Source: an uncultured Clostridia bacterium
GTDB lineage: Bacteria > Bacillota > Clostridia > Oscillospirales > Acutalibacteraceae
DNA length: 64,000 bases
Direction of reading: 5' to 3'
Assembly (NCBI GenBank): GCA_944384855.1
Contig: CALWUY010000056.1
Location: 1 to 64,000 of the forward strand
The translations under genes were made by a program, and so were the position numbers. Below, piece after piece: positions 26,426 through 35,447 of the stretch. Position 1 is the first letter of the stretch. Each line of letters starts with the position of its first letter. The notes beneath the pieces are model-generated. The model was given only the letters and a program-made list of their open reading frames with translations, searched no databases and was not told where the DNA came from.

Positions 26426-26920
26426 ATGTTCAAAGAAATAAACGCAAAAAGTATTGAAGGAAATCTGATTAAAGCCATATCAGATGAATGGATGCTGATT
26501 TCAGCTGGTGATAAGTCAGGATATAATATGATGACGGCTTCATGGGGATTTATGGGAGAAGTATGGGGCAACGACAGCGTCATAGTTCTGATAAGACCTC
26601 AAAGATATACAATGGAATACATTAATAATAATGACTACTTCACGTTAAGCTTTTACGGAGACAACAAAGCCGTACATACGGTATGCGGATCGAAATCAGG
26701 AAGAGACGTCAATAAAACCGAGCTTACCGGTTTAACTCCGGTATTCAGTGACAATACCGTTTATTTTGAGGAAGCCAGAATGGTTATTGTTTGCAAAAAG
26801 CAATACGTAAGCCAATTTGAAGAAAGCAACTTCTGTGACAAAGAGCCTCTTTCCTGCTACACTGCCGGAGATTATCACAATATAATTATCGGTAAAATAG
26901 AAAAGGTGCTGGTAAAGTAA
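26426..26920 (+). CDS. Flavin reductase-like FMN-binding protein
   Basis: 164 residues, flavin reductase-like split-barrel: MTASWGFMGEVWGNDSVIVLIRPQRYTMEYI and FTLSFYGDN..HTVCGSKSGRDVNK fit the family, which binds FMN and reduces flavins or partner redox proteins with NAD(P)H. ATG 26426 is preferred, 10 bases after AGGAG at 26411-26415; earlier in-frame ATGs overlap recG or sit on the ribosome binding site. It follows recG directly and stops 2 bases before the YfcE-type gene, so the three are probably one transcript. Confidence 0.8.
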   Translation: MFKEINAKSIEGNLIKAISDEWMLISAGDKSGYNMMTASWGFMGEVWGNDSVIVLIRPQRYTMEYINNNDYFTLSFYGDNKAVHTVCGSKSGRDVNKTELTGLTPVFSDNTVYFEEARMVIVCKKQYVSQFEESNFCDKEPLSCYTAGDYHNIIIGKIEKVLVK

Positions 26921-26921
26921 A

Positions 26922-27470
26922 ATGAAACTTCTTATTGCGTCGGATATACACGGTTCTGCATACTGCTGCAAAAAGCTTCTGGATGCGTTTAAAGCCGAAA
27001 ACGCCGACAGGATTTTGCTGTTAGGAGATATTTTATATCACGGTCCGCGGAATGACCTGCCTGAAGAATACTCCCCGAAAGCCGTTATTGAATTACTCAA
27101 CGGGATAAAAGAGCATATTTTTTGTATCAGAGGCAACTGTGACACCGAAGTAGATCAAATGGTACTTGAATTTCCGATTTTGGCAGACTATTGTATTTTA
27201 CCGGTCAATAATAGAATTATATACGCAACCCACGGTCATAAATACAATCCCGGCAATCCGCCGCCTCTAAGTAAAGGCGATATACTTCTTAACGGACATA
27301 CGCATATTCCCATGCATGCCGAATATGAAAAATTTATATATATAAATCCCGGCTCGGTCTCTATTCCGAAAAATGATACCTGCCGCAGCTATATTATTCT
27401 GCAGGACGGGATTTTTTTCTGGAAAAATCTTGAAACCTTTGACGAATACGACAGATTATGTATACTATAA
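26922..27470 (+). CDS. YfcE-type metallophosphoesterase
   Basis: 182 residues. Calcineurin-like motifs: SDIHGSAYCC (7-16), LLGDILYHGPRN, IRGNCDTEVD, ATHGHKYNPG, and NGHTHIPMH followed by INPGSVSIPK. This order and size match YfcE/MJ0936 phosphodiesterases, active on bis-pNPP and similar phosphodiesters; the natural substrate is unknown. It is the last gene of the recG series and ends at a strong bidirectional terminator facing tepA. Confidence 0.88.
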   Translation: MKLLIASDIHGSAYCCKKLLDAFKAENADRILLLGDILYHGPRNDLPEEYSPKAVIELLNGIKEHIFCIRGNCDTEVDQMVLEFPILADYCILPVNNRIIYATHGHKYNPGNPPPLSKGDILLNGHTHIPMHAEYEKFIYINPGSVSIPKNDTCRSYIILQDGIFFWKNLETFDEYDRLCIL

Positions 27471-27502
27471 AAATGTTTGCGGTAAATACCGCAAACATTT
27501 TT
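27470..27502. terminator. Bidirectional terminator between yfcE-type gene and tepA
   Basis: AAAATGTTTGCGGTA pairs with TACCGCAAACATTTT with a 2-base loop. It has T runs on both strands and serves two converging genes. Confidence 0.9.
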
Positions 27503-27510
27503 TATATAAT

Positions 27511-28194
27511 TTATTTTTTATCTTTTTCAATAAGGTCGTACAGTCCGCTGATTACCGAGTTAAGATTTCCTATTTCATCTATCAGACCTTCTTCTACCGC
27601 AGTTTCTCCAGAAAGTACGGAACCGACATCCGTAACCAGTTCTTTTGTATTCATCATAAGACTTGTAAAACGTTCTGCCGATATTCCGGAATTTCTTACC
27701 ACAAATTCTGTTATTCTTGCCTGCATTCTGGCGAAATGATTCATCATCTGAGGTACTCCTATGACCAATCCGTTAGTCCTGACAGGATGGACTGTCATAG
27801 TTGCAGACGGCGCAATATATGATTTCTTTGCCGCGACCGCCAAAGGTACTCCGATTGAATGCCCTCCTCCTAACACAAAGGATACTGTGGGTTTTTTCAT
27901 GCCGGATATCAGTTCGGCAATCGCAAGGCCGGCCTCTACATCTCCGCCTACAGTATTCAGGATTACAAGCAGGCCTTCTATTTCTTCACTTTCTTCAATT
28001 GCAACAAGCTGAGGTATTACATGCTCATATTTTGTAGTCTTGCTCTGTTCCGGAAGCACATTATGTCCTTCGATTTCTCCTATAATTGTAAGACAGTGTA
28101 TTTTATGCTTGCCTCCTAAATCAGAAAGTGTACCAAGTTCTTTTATTTCTTCAAGTTCTTCTTTACGGTTATCGTTATTAGAATTTTCGTTCAT
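27511..28194 (-). CDS. tepA: ClpP-like serine protease TepA (YmfB type)
   Basis: 227 residues. ClpP/crotonase fold: LLVILNTVGGDVEAGLAIAELI (oxyanion region), GGGHSIGVPLAVAAKKSY with the nucleophile Ser, and ATMTVHPVRTNG with the catalytic His. An N-terminal acidic tail of about 30 residues precedes the core. YmfB/TepA of Bacillus has been linked to protein translocation and to degradation of small acid-soluble spore proteins. ATG 28194 is 8 bases after GGGAG. Convergent with the YfcE-type gene and divergent from the rlmD-like gene. Confidence 0.85.
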   Translation of the reverse strand: MNENSNNDNRKEELEEIKELGTLSDLGGKHKIHCLTIIGEIEGHNVLPEQSKTTKYEHVIPQLVAIEESEEIEGLLVILNTVGGDVEAGLAIAELISGMKKPTVSFVLGGGHSIGVPLAVAAKKSYIAPSATMTVHPVRTNGLVIGVPQMMNHFARMQARITEFVVRNSGISAERFTSLMMNTKELVTDVGSVLSGETAVEEGLIDEIGNLNSVISGLYDLIEKDKK

Positions 28195-28265
28195 ACATTT
28201 CACTCCCAGTTTAGTATTAGATAAAAAATGCGGTTTAATACACTGTTTTTATATATGTTAAATAT

Positions 28266-28294
28266 TTGACGTAATTAATAAAATATGTTAAAAT
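28266..28294 (+). promoter_or_regulatory. Sigma-A promoter of the rlmD-like gene
   Basis: TTGACG (28266-28271), 17-base spacer, TAAAAT (28289-28294), giving a leader of about 25 bases. Confidence 0.7.
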
Positions 28295-28327
28295 ATTATG
28301 ATTTTATTTAAAGCCGAAGGAATAAAT

Positions 28328-29671
28328 ATGAATAAAAACGATGAATTGATACTAAAAATCACCGATGTAACATACGAAGGCAACGGCATAGGTAAATATG
28401 ACGGTATGGCGGTATTTGTGCCCTTGACGGCTGTAGGAGATACAGTAAAAGCAAAGATACTCAAAGTAAAGAAAAATTTTGCTTACGGTAAAGTTCTGGA
28501 AATACTGTCGCCTTCTCCGGACCGAATTTCTGCTGACTGTGACAGTTTCAGCAAATGCGGAGGCTGTGCTTTCCGGCATATCAATTATAAAACGGAATTG
28601 AATCTGAAAACAGCAAAGGTTTACGAGGCGGTTAAGCGTTTAGGCGGTATTGATATGGATCCGGAACCCATAATGTACGGGGATACCGCGGAATACCGCA
28701 ACAAAGCTCAGTATCCTGTAAACGCTGACGGCAAAGCAGGGTTTTACGCTCATCATTCACACAGAATAGTCCCCTGCTCCGACTGCAAACTTCAGCCCGC
28801 AGTTTTTAATAACATAATCAGTCTGTGCGAAAACTGGATAAAAAAATATTCTATAAGTGTATACAACGAAAGCTGCCATAAAGGTCTGCTTCGACATATA
28901 TATCTGCGGGAAGCAAAAAAAACCGGTGATATCATGCTGGTGTTGGTTATCAACGGCGACAGCCTTCCTTACGATAACGAGCTGGTAAAATCAGTAACCG
29001 AAAATATAAAGCAGGTCAAAAGCATTCAGCTTAATATAAATAAAGCCGATACCAATGTGATTTTAGGCGAAAAATGCGTAACTGTTTTCGGAGACGATTA
29101 TATTACGGATATTATCTGCGGATTAAAAATCAGGCTCTCCGCCCTGTCATTTTATCAGGTCAATCATGAAATGGCAGAAAAAATATACTTAAAAGCGGCA
29201 GAATACGCTGAGCCTGAAAACAAAGTTATACTTGATCTTTACTGCGGCGCAGGCACAATCGGACTTTCGATGTCCGATAAGGCAAAACAGATAATAGGCG
29301 TTGAAATTGTGCCGCAGGCCGTGGAAGATGCCAAATTCAACGCGGCGCAAAACGGCATAGAAAACGCAAGGTTTATCTGCGGCGACGCAGCGCTTGCCGC
29401 AAAAACTTTAGCAGATGAAGGAATCAGACCGGATATAGTTATAGTTGACCCTCCGCGCAAGGGGCTCACAGAAGATTTGATACGCACTATAGCCGAGCAG
29501 TTCAAACCTATTCGTACCGTATATGTCTCGTGCGATCCGGCAACACTTGCGCGCGATATTAAAATTTTTGAATCATACGGATACAGATTGGCTGAATATA
29601 CTCCCGCAGACCTTTTTCCTCGAACAAGCCATGTTGAAACTGTTGTGCTGCTTTTAAAAAATCAGGAGTAA
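28328..29671 (+). CDS. rlmD: 23S rRNA (uracil-5)-methyltransferase, RlmD/RlmCD type
   Basis: 447 residues. N-terminal TRAM domain (about 5-60), a 4Fe-4S cluster motif (C-x5-C-x2-C in CDSFSKCGGC, with a later Cys in PCSDC), then the SAM-binding domain: DLYCGAGTIGLSM, VEIVPQAVEDAKFNA, IVDPPRKGL and VSCDPATLARD with the catalytic Cys. It makes m5U in 23S rRNA from SAM. Whether it methylates one or two positions (RlmD or RlmCD) cannot be told by eye. ATG 28328 has AAGG 7 bases upstream; an ATG at 28298 lies too close to the promoter. Confidence 0.9.
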   Translation: MNKNDELILKITDVTYEGNGIGKYDGMAVFVPLTAVGDTVKAKILKVKKNFAYGKVLEILSPSPDRISADCDSFSKCGGCAFRHINYKTELNLKTAKVYEAVKRLGGIDMDPEPIMYGDTAEYRNKAQYPVNADGKAGFYAHHSHRIVPCSDCKLQPAVFNNIISLCENWIKKYSISVYNESCHKGLLRHIYLREAKKTGDIMLVLVINGDSLPYDNELVKSVTENIKQVKSIQLNINKADTNVILGEKCVTVFGDDYITDIICGLKIRLSALSFYQVNHEMAEKIYLKAAEYAEPENKVILDLYCGAGTIGLSMSDKAKQIIGVEIVPQAVEDAKFNAAQNGIENARFICGDAALAAKTLADEGIRPDIVIVDPPRKGLTEDLIRTIAEQFKPIRTVYVSCDPATLARDIKIFESYGYRLAEYTPADLFPRTSHVETVVLLLKNQE

Positions 29672-29675
29672 AGAA

Positions 29676-30461
29676 ATGAAAAAATCATTATTGAAAAAAA
29701 TTCCCGATAACATACCGCAGAATATCATGCGCTGCATTTCGGATGCGGATATCTACGACAGTTCCTGCTCACCGGAAGCAAAAGTATATTATATCGAAAA
29801 AGGAAACGGATATTATTTAAAATGTTCAGGCAAGTTATCGCTCAAAAAAGAGGCTGAGATGACATCGTATTTTCACTCTAAAGAAATCGGAGCGGAAATG
29901 CTTGACTATATTTCAGAGGACCGTGACTGGCTATTCACATCTGCTGTTTTCGGGGATGACTGTATTCACGAAAGATACCTCACAGATCCGATTCGTTTAT
30001 GTGACACTATAGCATACGAATTAAGAAAATTACACGAACTGGATTATTCAGGCTGTCCTGTCCCTGACAGAACCGCAGAATATATTGCGGCGGCAATGCA
30101 AAATTACGAAACGGGCAATTATGATAAATCCCATTTCCCTGACAATTTCGGATACCGTTCGGCAGATGAGGCATATACCGAACTGAAAAACGGAATGGGT
30201 GAATTGAAAAGTAAGGTTTTGCTTCACGGCGACTACTGTCTGCCGAATATCATTTTGAACGACTGGAAGCTGTCGGGGTTTGTCGATGTCGGCAGCGGCG
30301 GAGTCGGTGACAGGCATATTGATATTTTCTGGGGAGTATGGACCCTGTGGTTCAATTTGAAAACAAATAGATACCGCGATCGCTTTTTGGACGCATACGG
30401 TCGTGACAAAGTAAATAAAGAACTGCTCAAAGTTATCGCTGCGGCTGAAGTTTTCGGATAA
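29676..30461 (+). CDS. APH(3')-like aminoglycoside phosphotransferase family protein
   Basis: 261 residues, close in length to APH(3') enzymes. Seen: YYLKCSGKLSLKKEAEMTSYF (ATP-binding Lys region), TSAVFGDDCIHE, LRKLHELDYSGCPV, the catalytic loop LHGDYCLPNIILND (Asp and Asn present) and GFVDVGSGGVGDRHIDIF (metal-binding Asp). All catalytic residues are in place. Acquired APH(3') genes phosphorylate kanamycin-type drugs; a chromosomal gene with host-like codon use, four bases after rlmD, may have another substrate. Substrate and any resistance are not shown. Confidence 0.75.
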   Translation: MKKSLLKKIPDNIPQNIMRCISDADIYDSSCSPEAKVYYIEKGNGYYLKCSGKLSLKKEAEMTSYFHSKEIGAEMLDYISEDRDWLFTSAVFGDDCIHERYLTDPIRLCDTIAYELRKLHELDYSGCPVPDRTAEYIAAAMQNYETGNYDKSHFPDNFGYRSADEAYTELKNGMGELKSKVLLHGDYCLPNIILNDWKLSGFVDVGSGGVGDRHIDIFWGVWTLWFNLKTNRYRDRFLDAYGRDKVNKELLKVIAAAEVFG

Positions 30462-30682
30462 TCTGTAACGTCAATGTCAGAGCTGACATATCCTAAATAC
30501 GGTCATAAAGGCTTTTGTGTAGAAATATACGAGAAACTATTATAAAATAAGGAAAATCAGCAGCACATCTGAAAAATCCGTAAACCTCCCTGCTGTTTAG
30601 CAGAGAATTTTACATTTAAAATAGTGATAAAATATTAAAATTTATATATAATAATTTTACTCGACTGCGAAGTGATATAAAA

Positions 30683-32200
30683 ATGAGAGCGAGCGGTATT
30701 CTTATGCCGATTTTTTCTTTGCCGTCAAAATATGGGATCGGTACTTTAGGCGAAGAAGCATATAAATTTATAGACTTTTTAAAAAAATCAGGTCAAACCT
30801 ATTGGCAAATTCTTCCTATAGGTACTACAGGATTCGGGGATTCACCGTATCAGTCCTTTTCGGCTTACGCCGGCAATCCTTATTTTATAGATTTGGATTT
30901 TTTAATAAACGAAGGTCTGCTTAATAAAGAAGACGTAGAAAATATTAAATGGTATGAAGAACCGGATAAAGTAGATTATGAGATTTTGTATAAATCACGC
31001 TATCAGGTTTTAAGAAAGGCATACGAAAAATTCAGGATCTCTCCCCCGCCGGACTTTGAAAAATTCAAATTCGAAAACGATTACTGGCTTAAGAATTACG
31101 CTATGTATTCCGCAATAAAGGATTATCATAGCGGAATGCCGTTTTATATGTGGGAGGACGGATATAAATTCAGGAAAAAAGAATATATACTGAAAGCGGA
31201 AAATGAATTAAGCGACCGAATCTGTTTTTACGAAATACTTCAGTATCTATTCAGTGCACAGTGGTTCAAACTCAAAGAATATGCAAACCGAAACGGAATC
31301 AAAATAATCGGCGATATTCCGATTTACGTTGCGGCGGACAGCGCGGATGTTTGGGGAGAACCGGAACAGTTCTCGCTTGACAAAGACCTTATGCCTACCG
31401 CTGTGGCAGGTTGTCCGCCCGATGCTTTTTCTGATGACGGCCAGCTATGGGGAAATCCGCTGTATGACTGGAAATATATGAAGAAAGACGGGTACGGATG
31501 GTGGATCCGCCGTATCGCATATTCCTCAAAGCTTTATGATATCGTCAGAATAGATCATTTCAGAGCTTTTTCCGCTTATTACAGTATACCCTACGGTGAT
31601 AAAAATGCCGTAAACGGAAAATGGGTCAAAGGTCCGTCAAACGAACTGTTTGACGCATTTGAAAAGAAGTTAGGCAAACTGAGCATAATAGCAGAAGATC
31701 TCGGTACAATAGACAACGATGCGAGAGAGCTTTTAAGCTACACAAAGTATCCCGGAATGAGGGTTTTGCAGTTTGCTTTTACCCCGGATACCGAAAGCAG
31801 TTATCTCCCACACAATATCACAAAAAACTGTGTAGTCTATACAGGCACTCACGATAACGATACTGCAGTTGGGTTTATGAAAGACGGCGACGGCAGTCAG
31901 GTAGCCTTTATGAAGGAATATCAGAGAATTGATGACGGCGACAGCTTTAACTGGTCGCTTATTAAAGCGGCTATGGCCACAAGCGCAGATACTGTCATTT
32001 TGCAGATGCAGGATTTTTTGGGACTTGACAATTCCGCTCGTATCAATATACCGTCGACTCTCGGCGGCAACTGGCAGTGGAGAATTAGTGAAAACTGCTG
32101 TAATGACTGGCTGGCCAAAATTATTTATGACTGCACAAAAACATATTTCCGGGTACCCGAAATCAAAAAAGCCCGTGAAAAACAAAGCAATTTTGCATAA
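30683..32200 (+). CDS. malQ: 4-alpha-glucanotransferase (amylomaltase)
   Basis: 505 residues, GH77. Motifs: MPIFSLPSKYGIGTLG at the start, YWQILPIGTTGFGDSPYQSFSAYAGNPYFI, GDIPIYVAADSADVW, VRIDHFRAF (catalytic nucleophile Asp), IIAEDLGTI (acid/base Glu) and YTGTHDNDTAVG. It transfers alpha-1,4-glucan segments in maltodextrin or glycogen metabolism. The ribosome binding site is weak. It stands alone between the APH-like gene and ppdK; the 220 bases before it hold a small CTGCT/AGCAG hairpin and no clear promoter. Confidence 0.94.
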   Translation: MRASGILMPIFSLPSKYGIGTLGEEAYKFIDFLKKSGQTYWQILPIGTTGFGDSPYQSFSAYAGNPYFIDLDFLINEGLLNKEDVENIKWYEEPDKVDYEILYKSRYQVLRKAYEKFRISPPPDFEKFKFENDYWLKNYAMYSAIKDYHSGMPFYMWEDGYKFRKKEYILKAENELSDRICFYEILQYLFSAQWFKLKEYANRNGIKIIGDIPIYVAADSADVWGEPEQFSLDKDLMPTAVAGCPPDAFSDDGQLWGNPLYDWKYMKKDGYGWWIRRIAYSSKLYDIVRIDHFRAFSAYYSIPYGDKNAVNGKWVKGPSNELFDAFEKKLGKLSIIAEDLGTIDNDARELLSYTKYPGMRVLQFAFTPDTESSYLPHNITKNCVVYTGTHDNDTAVGFMKDGDGSQVAFMKEYQRIDDGDSFNWSLIKAAMATSADTVILQMQDFLGLDNSARINIPSTLGGNWQWRISENCCNDWLAKIIYDCTKTYFRVPEIKKAREKQSNFA

Positions 32201-32278
32201 ATTGTCACGCAAAAGAACTATTTTATCTATTAAATATGACTTTTTTTCAAAATTTATTGTTATTTAGCAAAAAAAGCC

Positions 32279-32307
32279 TTTATTTTTCGTGCGGAATTTG
32301 CTATAAT
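32279..32307 (+). promoter_or_regulatory. Extended -10 promoter of ppdK
   Basis: TTTATT (32279-32284), 17-base spacer and TGCTATAAT ending at 32307: an extended -10 with weak -35. The leader of about 80 bases contains a GGATAC/GTATCC hairpin (about 32311-32332). Confidence 0.55.
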
Positions 32308-32394
32308 ATTTTGGATACTTTAATGGGCGTATCCTGTTAAGTATAATCAGTTAATATTGGGTAAAACCATAAATTTTTTAGGAGGTTGATTCTG

Positions 32395-35022
32395 ATGAGT
32401 CACAAGTTTGTTTACCTTTTCTCTGAAGGCGATGCAGGTATGCGTGAGCTTTTGGGCGGTAAAGGCGCTAACCTTGCCGAAATGACCAAAATCGGTCTTC
32501 CGGTTCCTCAAGGTTTCACTGTAACTACCGAAGCCTGCACACAGTATTATGAAGATGGCAGAAAGATTAACGATGAAATCCAGGCACAGATTATGGAATA
32601 CATCGATAAAATGGAAGGCATCACAGGAAAGAAATTCGGAGATAAAACCAATCCTCTTTTGGTATCTGTACGTTCAGGTGCGCGCGCTTCCATGCCCGGC
32701 ATGATGGATACTATTCTTAACCTCGGCCTTAATGAAGAAGTTGTTGAAACTATGGCTGAACAGTCGGGAAATCCCCGCTGGGCCTACGACTGCTACAGAA
32801 GATTTATTCAAATGTATTCCGATGTTGTTATGGAAGTCGGCAAAAAGTACTTTGAAGAATTAATCGATAAAATGAAAGAGGAAAAAGGCGTAACTCAGGA
32901 CGTTGAGCTTACCGCCGAAGACCTTAAGACTCTTGCGGAACAGTTCAAGGCTGAATACAAGAGCAAGATCGGAAAAGACTTCCCCTCTGATCCTAAGGAA
33001 CAGTTAATGGGCGCTGTTGAAGCTGTTTTCCGTTCATGGGACAACCCCCGCGCTAACGTATACCGCCGTGATAACGATATTCCCTACTCTTGGGGTACAG
33101 CCGTTAACGTACAGATGATGGCTTTCGGAAATATGGGCGATGACTGCGGTACCGGTGTTGCGTTTACCCGTGATCCTGCAACCGGCGAAAAAGGACTTAT
33201 GGGCGAATTCCTTACGAATGCTCAGGGCGAAGACGTTGTTGCCGGCGTTCGTACTCCTATGCCGATCGCAGAAATGGCTGACAAGTTCCCCGAAGCTTTT
33301 GCTGAATTCAATAAAGTATGCGCTATCCTTGAAGATCACTACCGCGATATGCAGGATATGGAATTTACCGTTGAACATGGCAAACTCTTTATGCTTCAGA
33401 CACGTAACGGTAAGAGAACTGCTAAAGCGGCTCTTAAAATCGCCTGTGATTTAGTTGATGAGGGAATGATCGATAAGAAACAGGCAGTTGCAATGATTGA
33501 CCCGAGAAACCTCGATACACTTCTTCATCCTCAGTTTGATGCAAAAGCTCTTAAGGCTTCTGCTCCTGCCGGCAAAGGCTTAGGTGCTTCTCCCGGTGCT
33601 GCTTGCGGTAAAGTTGTATTCACCGCAGAAGACGCTGAGGCATGGAACGGCCGCGGAGAAAAAGTAATTCTTGTTCGTCTTGAAACCTCACCTGAAGACA
33701 TTACCGGTATGAAAGCTTCTCAGGGTATCCTTACGGTTCGAGGCGGTATGACCTCTCATGCAGCAGTTGTTGCGCGCGGTATGGGTACATGCTGCGTTTC
33801 AGGCTGCGGCGATATAGTTATGGACGAAGCCAATAAGCAATTTACCCTTGCCGGAAAAACCTATCATGAAGGCGATTATATTTCAATCGACGGTTCTACA
33901 GGTAATATATATGACGGTATTATTCCGACTGTAGACGCTGAGATAGCCGGTGAGTTCGGAAGAATTATGCAGTGGGCTGATGAATTCAGAACACTTAAGG
34001 TACGTACAAATGCCGATACTCCCGCTGATGCTAAAAAGGCACGTGAATTAGGAGCAGAAGGTATCGGACTGTGCCGTACAGAGCATATGTTCTTTGAGGC
34101 TGACAGAATAGCTGCGTTCAGAGAAATGATTTGCTCTGATACTGTTGAGGAGAGAGAAACCGCACTTGCAAAGATTCTCCCCTATCAGCAGGGCGACTTT
34201 GAAAAACTTTATGAGGCACTTGAAGGCAATCCGGTTACCATACGTTTCCTGGATCCTCCGCTTCACGAGTTTGTTCCCACAGAAGAAGCTGATATCGAAG
34301 CTTTGGCTAAGGCTCAGGGCAAATCTGTTACAGATATCAAAAATATCATCAATGGTCTGCACGAGTTTAACCCGATGATGGGCCACCGTGGATGCCGTCT
34401 GGCAGTAACCTATCCTGAAATTGCCAAAATGCAGACACAGGCTGTAATCCGCGCTGCTATTACGGTTCAGAAAAAGCATGCTGACTGGAGTATTGTTCCC
34501 GAAATTATGATCCCGCTTACCGGCGAATCTAAAGAGTTCAAGTATGTTAAGGATATCGTTGTAGCTACCGCTGACAAAGAAATTGCCGACGCAGGCGTAG
34601 AGCTTAAGTATGAAGTAGGCACCATGATGGAAATTCCGAGAGCCTGCCTTACTGCTGATGAAATCGCTAAAGACGCTGAGTTCTTCTGCTTCGGAACCAA
34701 TGACCTTACTCAGATGACATTTGGTTTCAGCCGTGACGATGCAGGCAAATTCCTTGATGCGTATTATGATAAGAAGATATTCGAGAATGATCCGTTTGCC
34801 AAGCTTGACCAGAACGGTGTAGGCAAGCTGATGAAGATGGCTGTATCTCTCGGTAAAGAAGTACGCCCGACAATTCACTGCGGTATCTGCGGTGAGCACG
34901 GCGGTGATCCTGTATCAGTGGAATTCTGCCACAATATTGGTCTTGATTATGTATCATGCTCACCTTTCCGTGTTCCGATTGCACGTCTTGCTGCTGCACA
35001 GGCAGCTATCAAAAGTAGGTAG
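32395..35022 (+). CDS. ppdK: Pyruvate phosphate dikinase
   Basis: 875 residues, full family length. Interconverts pyruvate, ATP and Pi with PEP, AMP and PPi. N-terminal ATP-grasp domain (GGKGANLAEM, VSVRSGARASMPGMMDTILNLG), central swivelling domain with the phosphorylated His (GGMTSHAAVVARGMG), and C-terminal PEP/pyruvate barrel (GLCRTEHMFFE, FGTNDLTQMTFG, IHCGICGEHGGDP with catalytic Cys). ATG 32395 follows AGGAGG. The last residues (AAIKSR) and stop codon coincide with the start of the mobile element, so the very C-terminus may be supplied by the insertion. Confidence 0.95.
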   Translation: MSHKFVYLFSEGDAGMRELLGGKGANLAEMTKIGLPVPQGFTVTTEACTQYYEDGRKINDEIQAQIMEYIDKMEGITGKKFGDKTNPLLVSVRSGARASMPGMMDTILNLGLNEEVVETMAEQSGNPRWAYDCYRRFIQMYSDVVMEVGKKYFEELIDKMKEEKGVTQDVELTAEDLKTLAEQFKAEYKSKIGKDFPSDPKEQLMGAVEAVFRSWDNPRANVYRRDNDIPYSWGTAVNVQMMAFGNMGDDCGTGVAFTRDPATGEKGLMGEFLTNAQGEDVVAGVRTPMPIAEMADKFPEAFAEFNKVCAILEDHYRDMQDMEFTVEHGKLFMLQTRNGKRTAKAALKIACDLVDEGMIDKKQAVAMIDPRNLDTLLHPQFDAKALKASAPAGKGLGASPGAACGKVVFTAEDAEAWNGRGEKVILVRLETSPEDITGMKASQGILTVRGGMTSHAAVVARGMGTCCVSGCGDIVMDEANKQFTLAGKTYHEGDYISIDGSTGNIYDGIIPTVDAEIAGEFGRIMQWADEFRTLKVRTNADTPADAKKARELGAEGIGLCRTEHMFFEADRIAAFREMICSDTVEERETALAKILPYQQGDFEKLYEALEGNPVTIRFLDPPLHEFVPTEEADIEALAKAQGKSVTDIKNIINGLHEFNPMMGHRGCRLAVTYPEIAKMQTQAVIRAAITVQKKHADWSIVPEIMIPLTGESKEFKYVKDIVVATADKEIADAGVELKYEVGTMMEIPRACLTADEIAKDAEFFCFGTNDLTQMTFGFSRDDAGKFLDAYYDKKIFENDPFAKLDQNGVGKLMKMAVSLGKEVRPTIHCGICGEHGGDPVSVEFCHNIGLDYVSCSPFRVPIARLAAAQAAIKSR

Positions 35023-35152
35023 GAGTTCTCTTTCCTTTGAATTACCGCTTGGTTTCAAGGAAGCAGAAGCCTATCGAAAGGCTAACGGCAAGTATGTGAG
35101 AAAAAATCAATGGAGAGATACCACTGTAACCGTGGAAATCGACCTTGATTAA
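35018..35152 (+). pseudogene. C-terminal gene fragment at the element edge
   Basis: An open frame without its own start reads SLSFELPLGFKEAEAYRK and ends TVTVEIDLD, followed at once by a strong terminator. It looks like the last ~40 residues of a gene cut off at the element boundary. I do not recognise the family. Codon use is element-like. Confidence 0.4.
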
Positions 35153-35166
35153 CAACACAAATAACG

Positions 35167-35206
35167 ATAAGCGTATCATTAGAAATAGTGATACGCTTAT
35201 TTTTTT
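35167..35206 (+). terminator. Rho-independent terminator
   Basis: 12-bp perfect stem (35167-35178 with 35189-35200) then TTTTTT. It isolates the element genes from ppdK transcription. Confidence 0.9.
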
Positions 35207-35212
35207 GCACAT

Positions 35213-35241
35213 TTGTTATATATCCCTTCCTTATATATAAT
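35213..35241 (+). promoter_or_regulatory. Sigma-A promoter of the 55-residue protein gene
   Basis: TTGTTA (35213-35218), 17-base spacer, TATAAT (35236-35241). Confidence 0.7.
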
Positions 35242-35263
35242 GAGATTGTAAGGAGGAGTAGAT

Positions 35264-35431
35264 ATGAAGAACAAACGATATTTATATTTAGACAGCGTAC
35301 AACACAGCACCTTGCTCCGCTGCCTTGTGGAGTTTAAGAACGACCTCGTTCGTCAAGGCAGAACCGCCGATATTGTGGACGAGGTAATCCTTAAAGTGAT
35401 GAACGCTCCCGTGAAAAAGTTAAGAGTATGA
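35264..35431 (+). CDS. 55-residue conserved element protein, paralogue of the one at 60090
   Basis: The product starts MKNKRYLYLDSVQHS and ends APVKKLRV. AAGGAGGAG lies just before the ATG, with a promoter upstream and a terminator downstream, so this is a complete single-gene unit. It shares the pattern L-x-LD-x2-QH, NDL, R-x2-DIVDEV-x-LK and AP-x-KK-x-R with the 62-residue protein at 60090-60278. Predicted mostly helical and basic at the C-terminus; a small DNA- or protein-binding regulator is possible but unproven. No known family recognised. Confidence 0.75.
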   Translation: MKNKRYLYLDSVQHSTLLRCLVEFKNDLVRQGRTADIVDEVILKVMNAPVKKLRV

Positions 35432-35447
35432 CCTACATAGCCGCTAC

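Noticed and set aside
30462-30682. Possible RNA gene or promoter before malQ
   Set aside because: Only a small CTGCT/AGCAG hairpin and AT-rich sequence are seen; no tRNA shape, riboswitch or convincing -35/-10 pair.
35010-35060. Exact attachment-site repeat of the element
   Set aside because: The right end is outside the window, so no direct repeat can be recognised and none is claimed.
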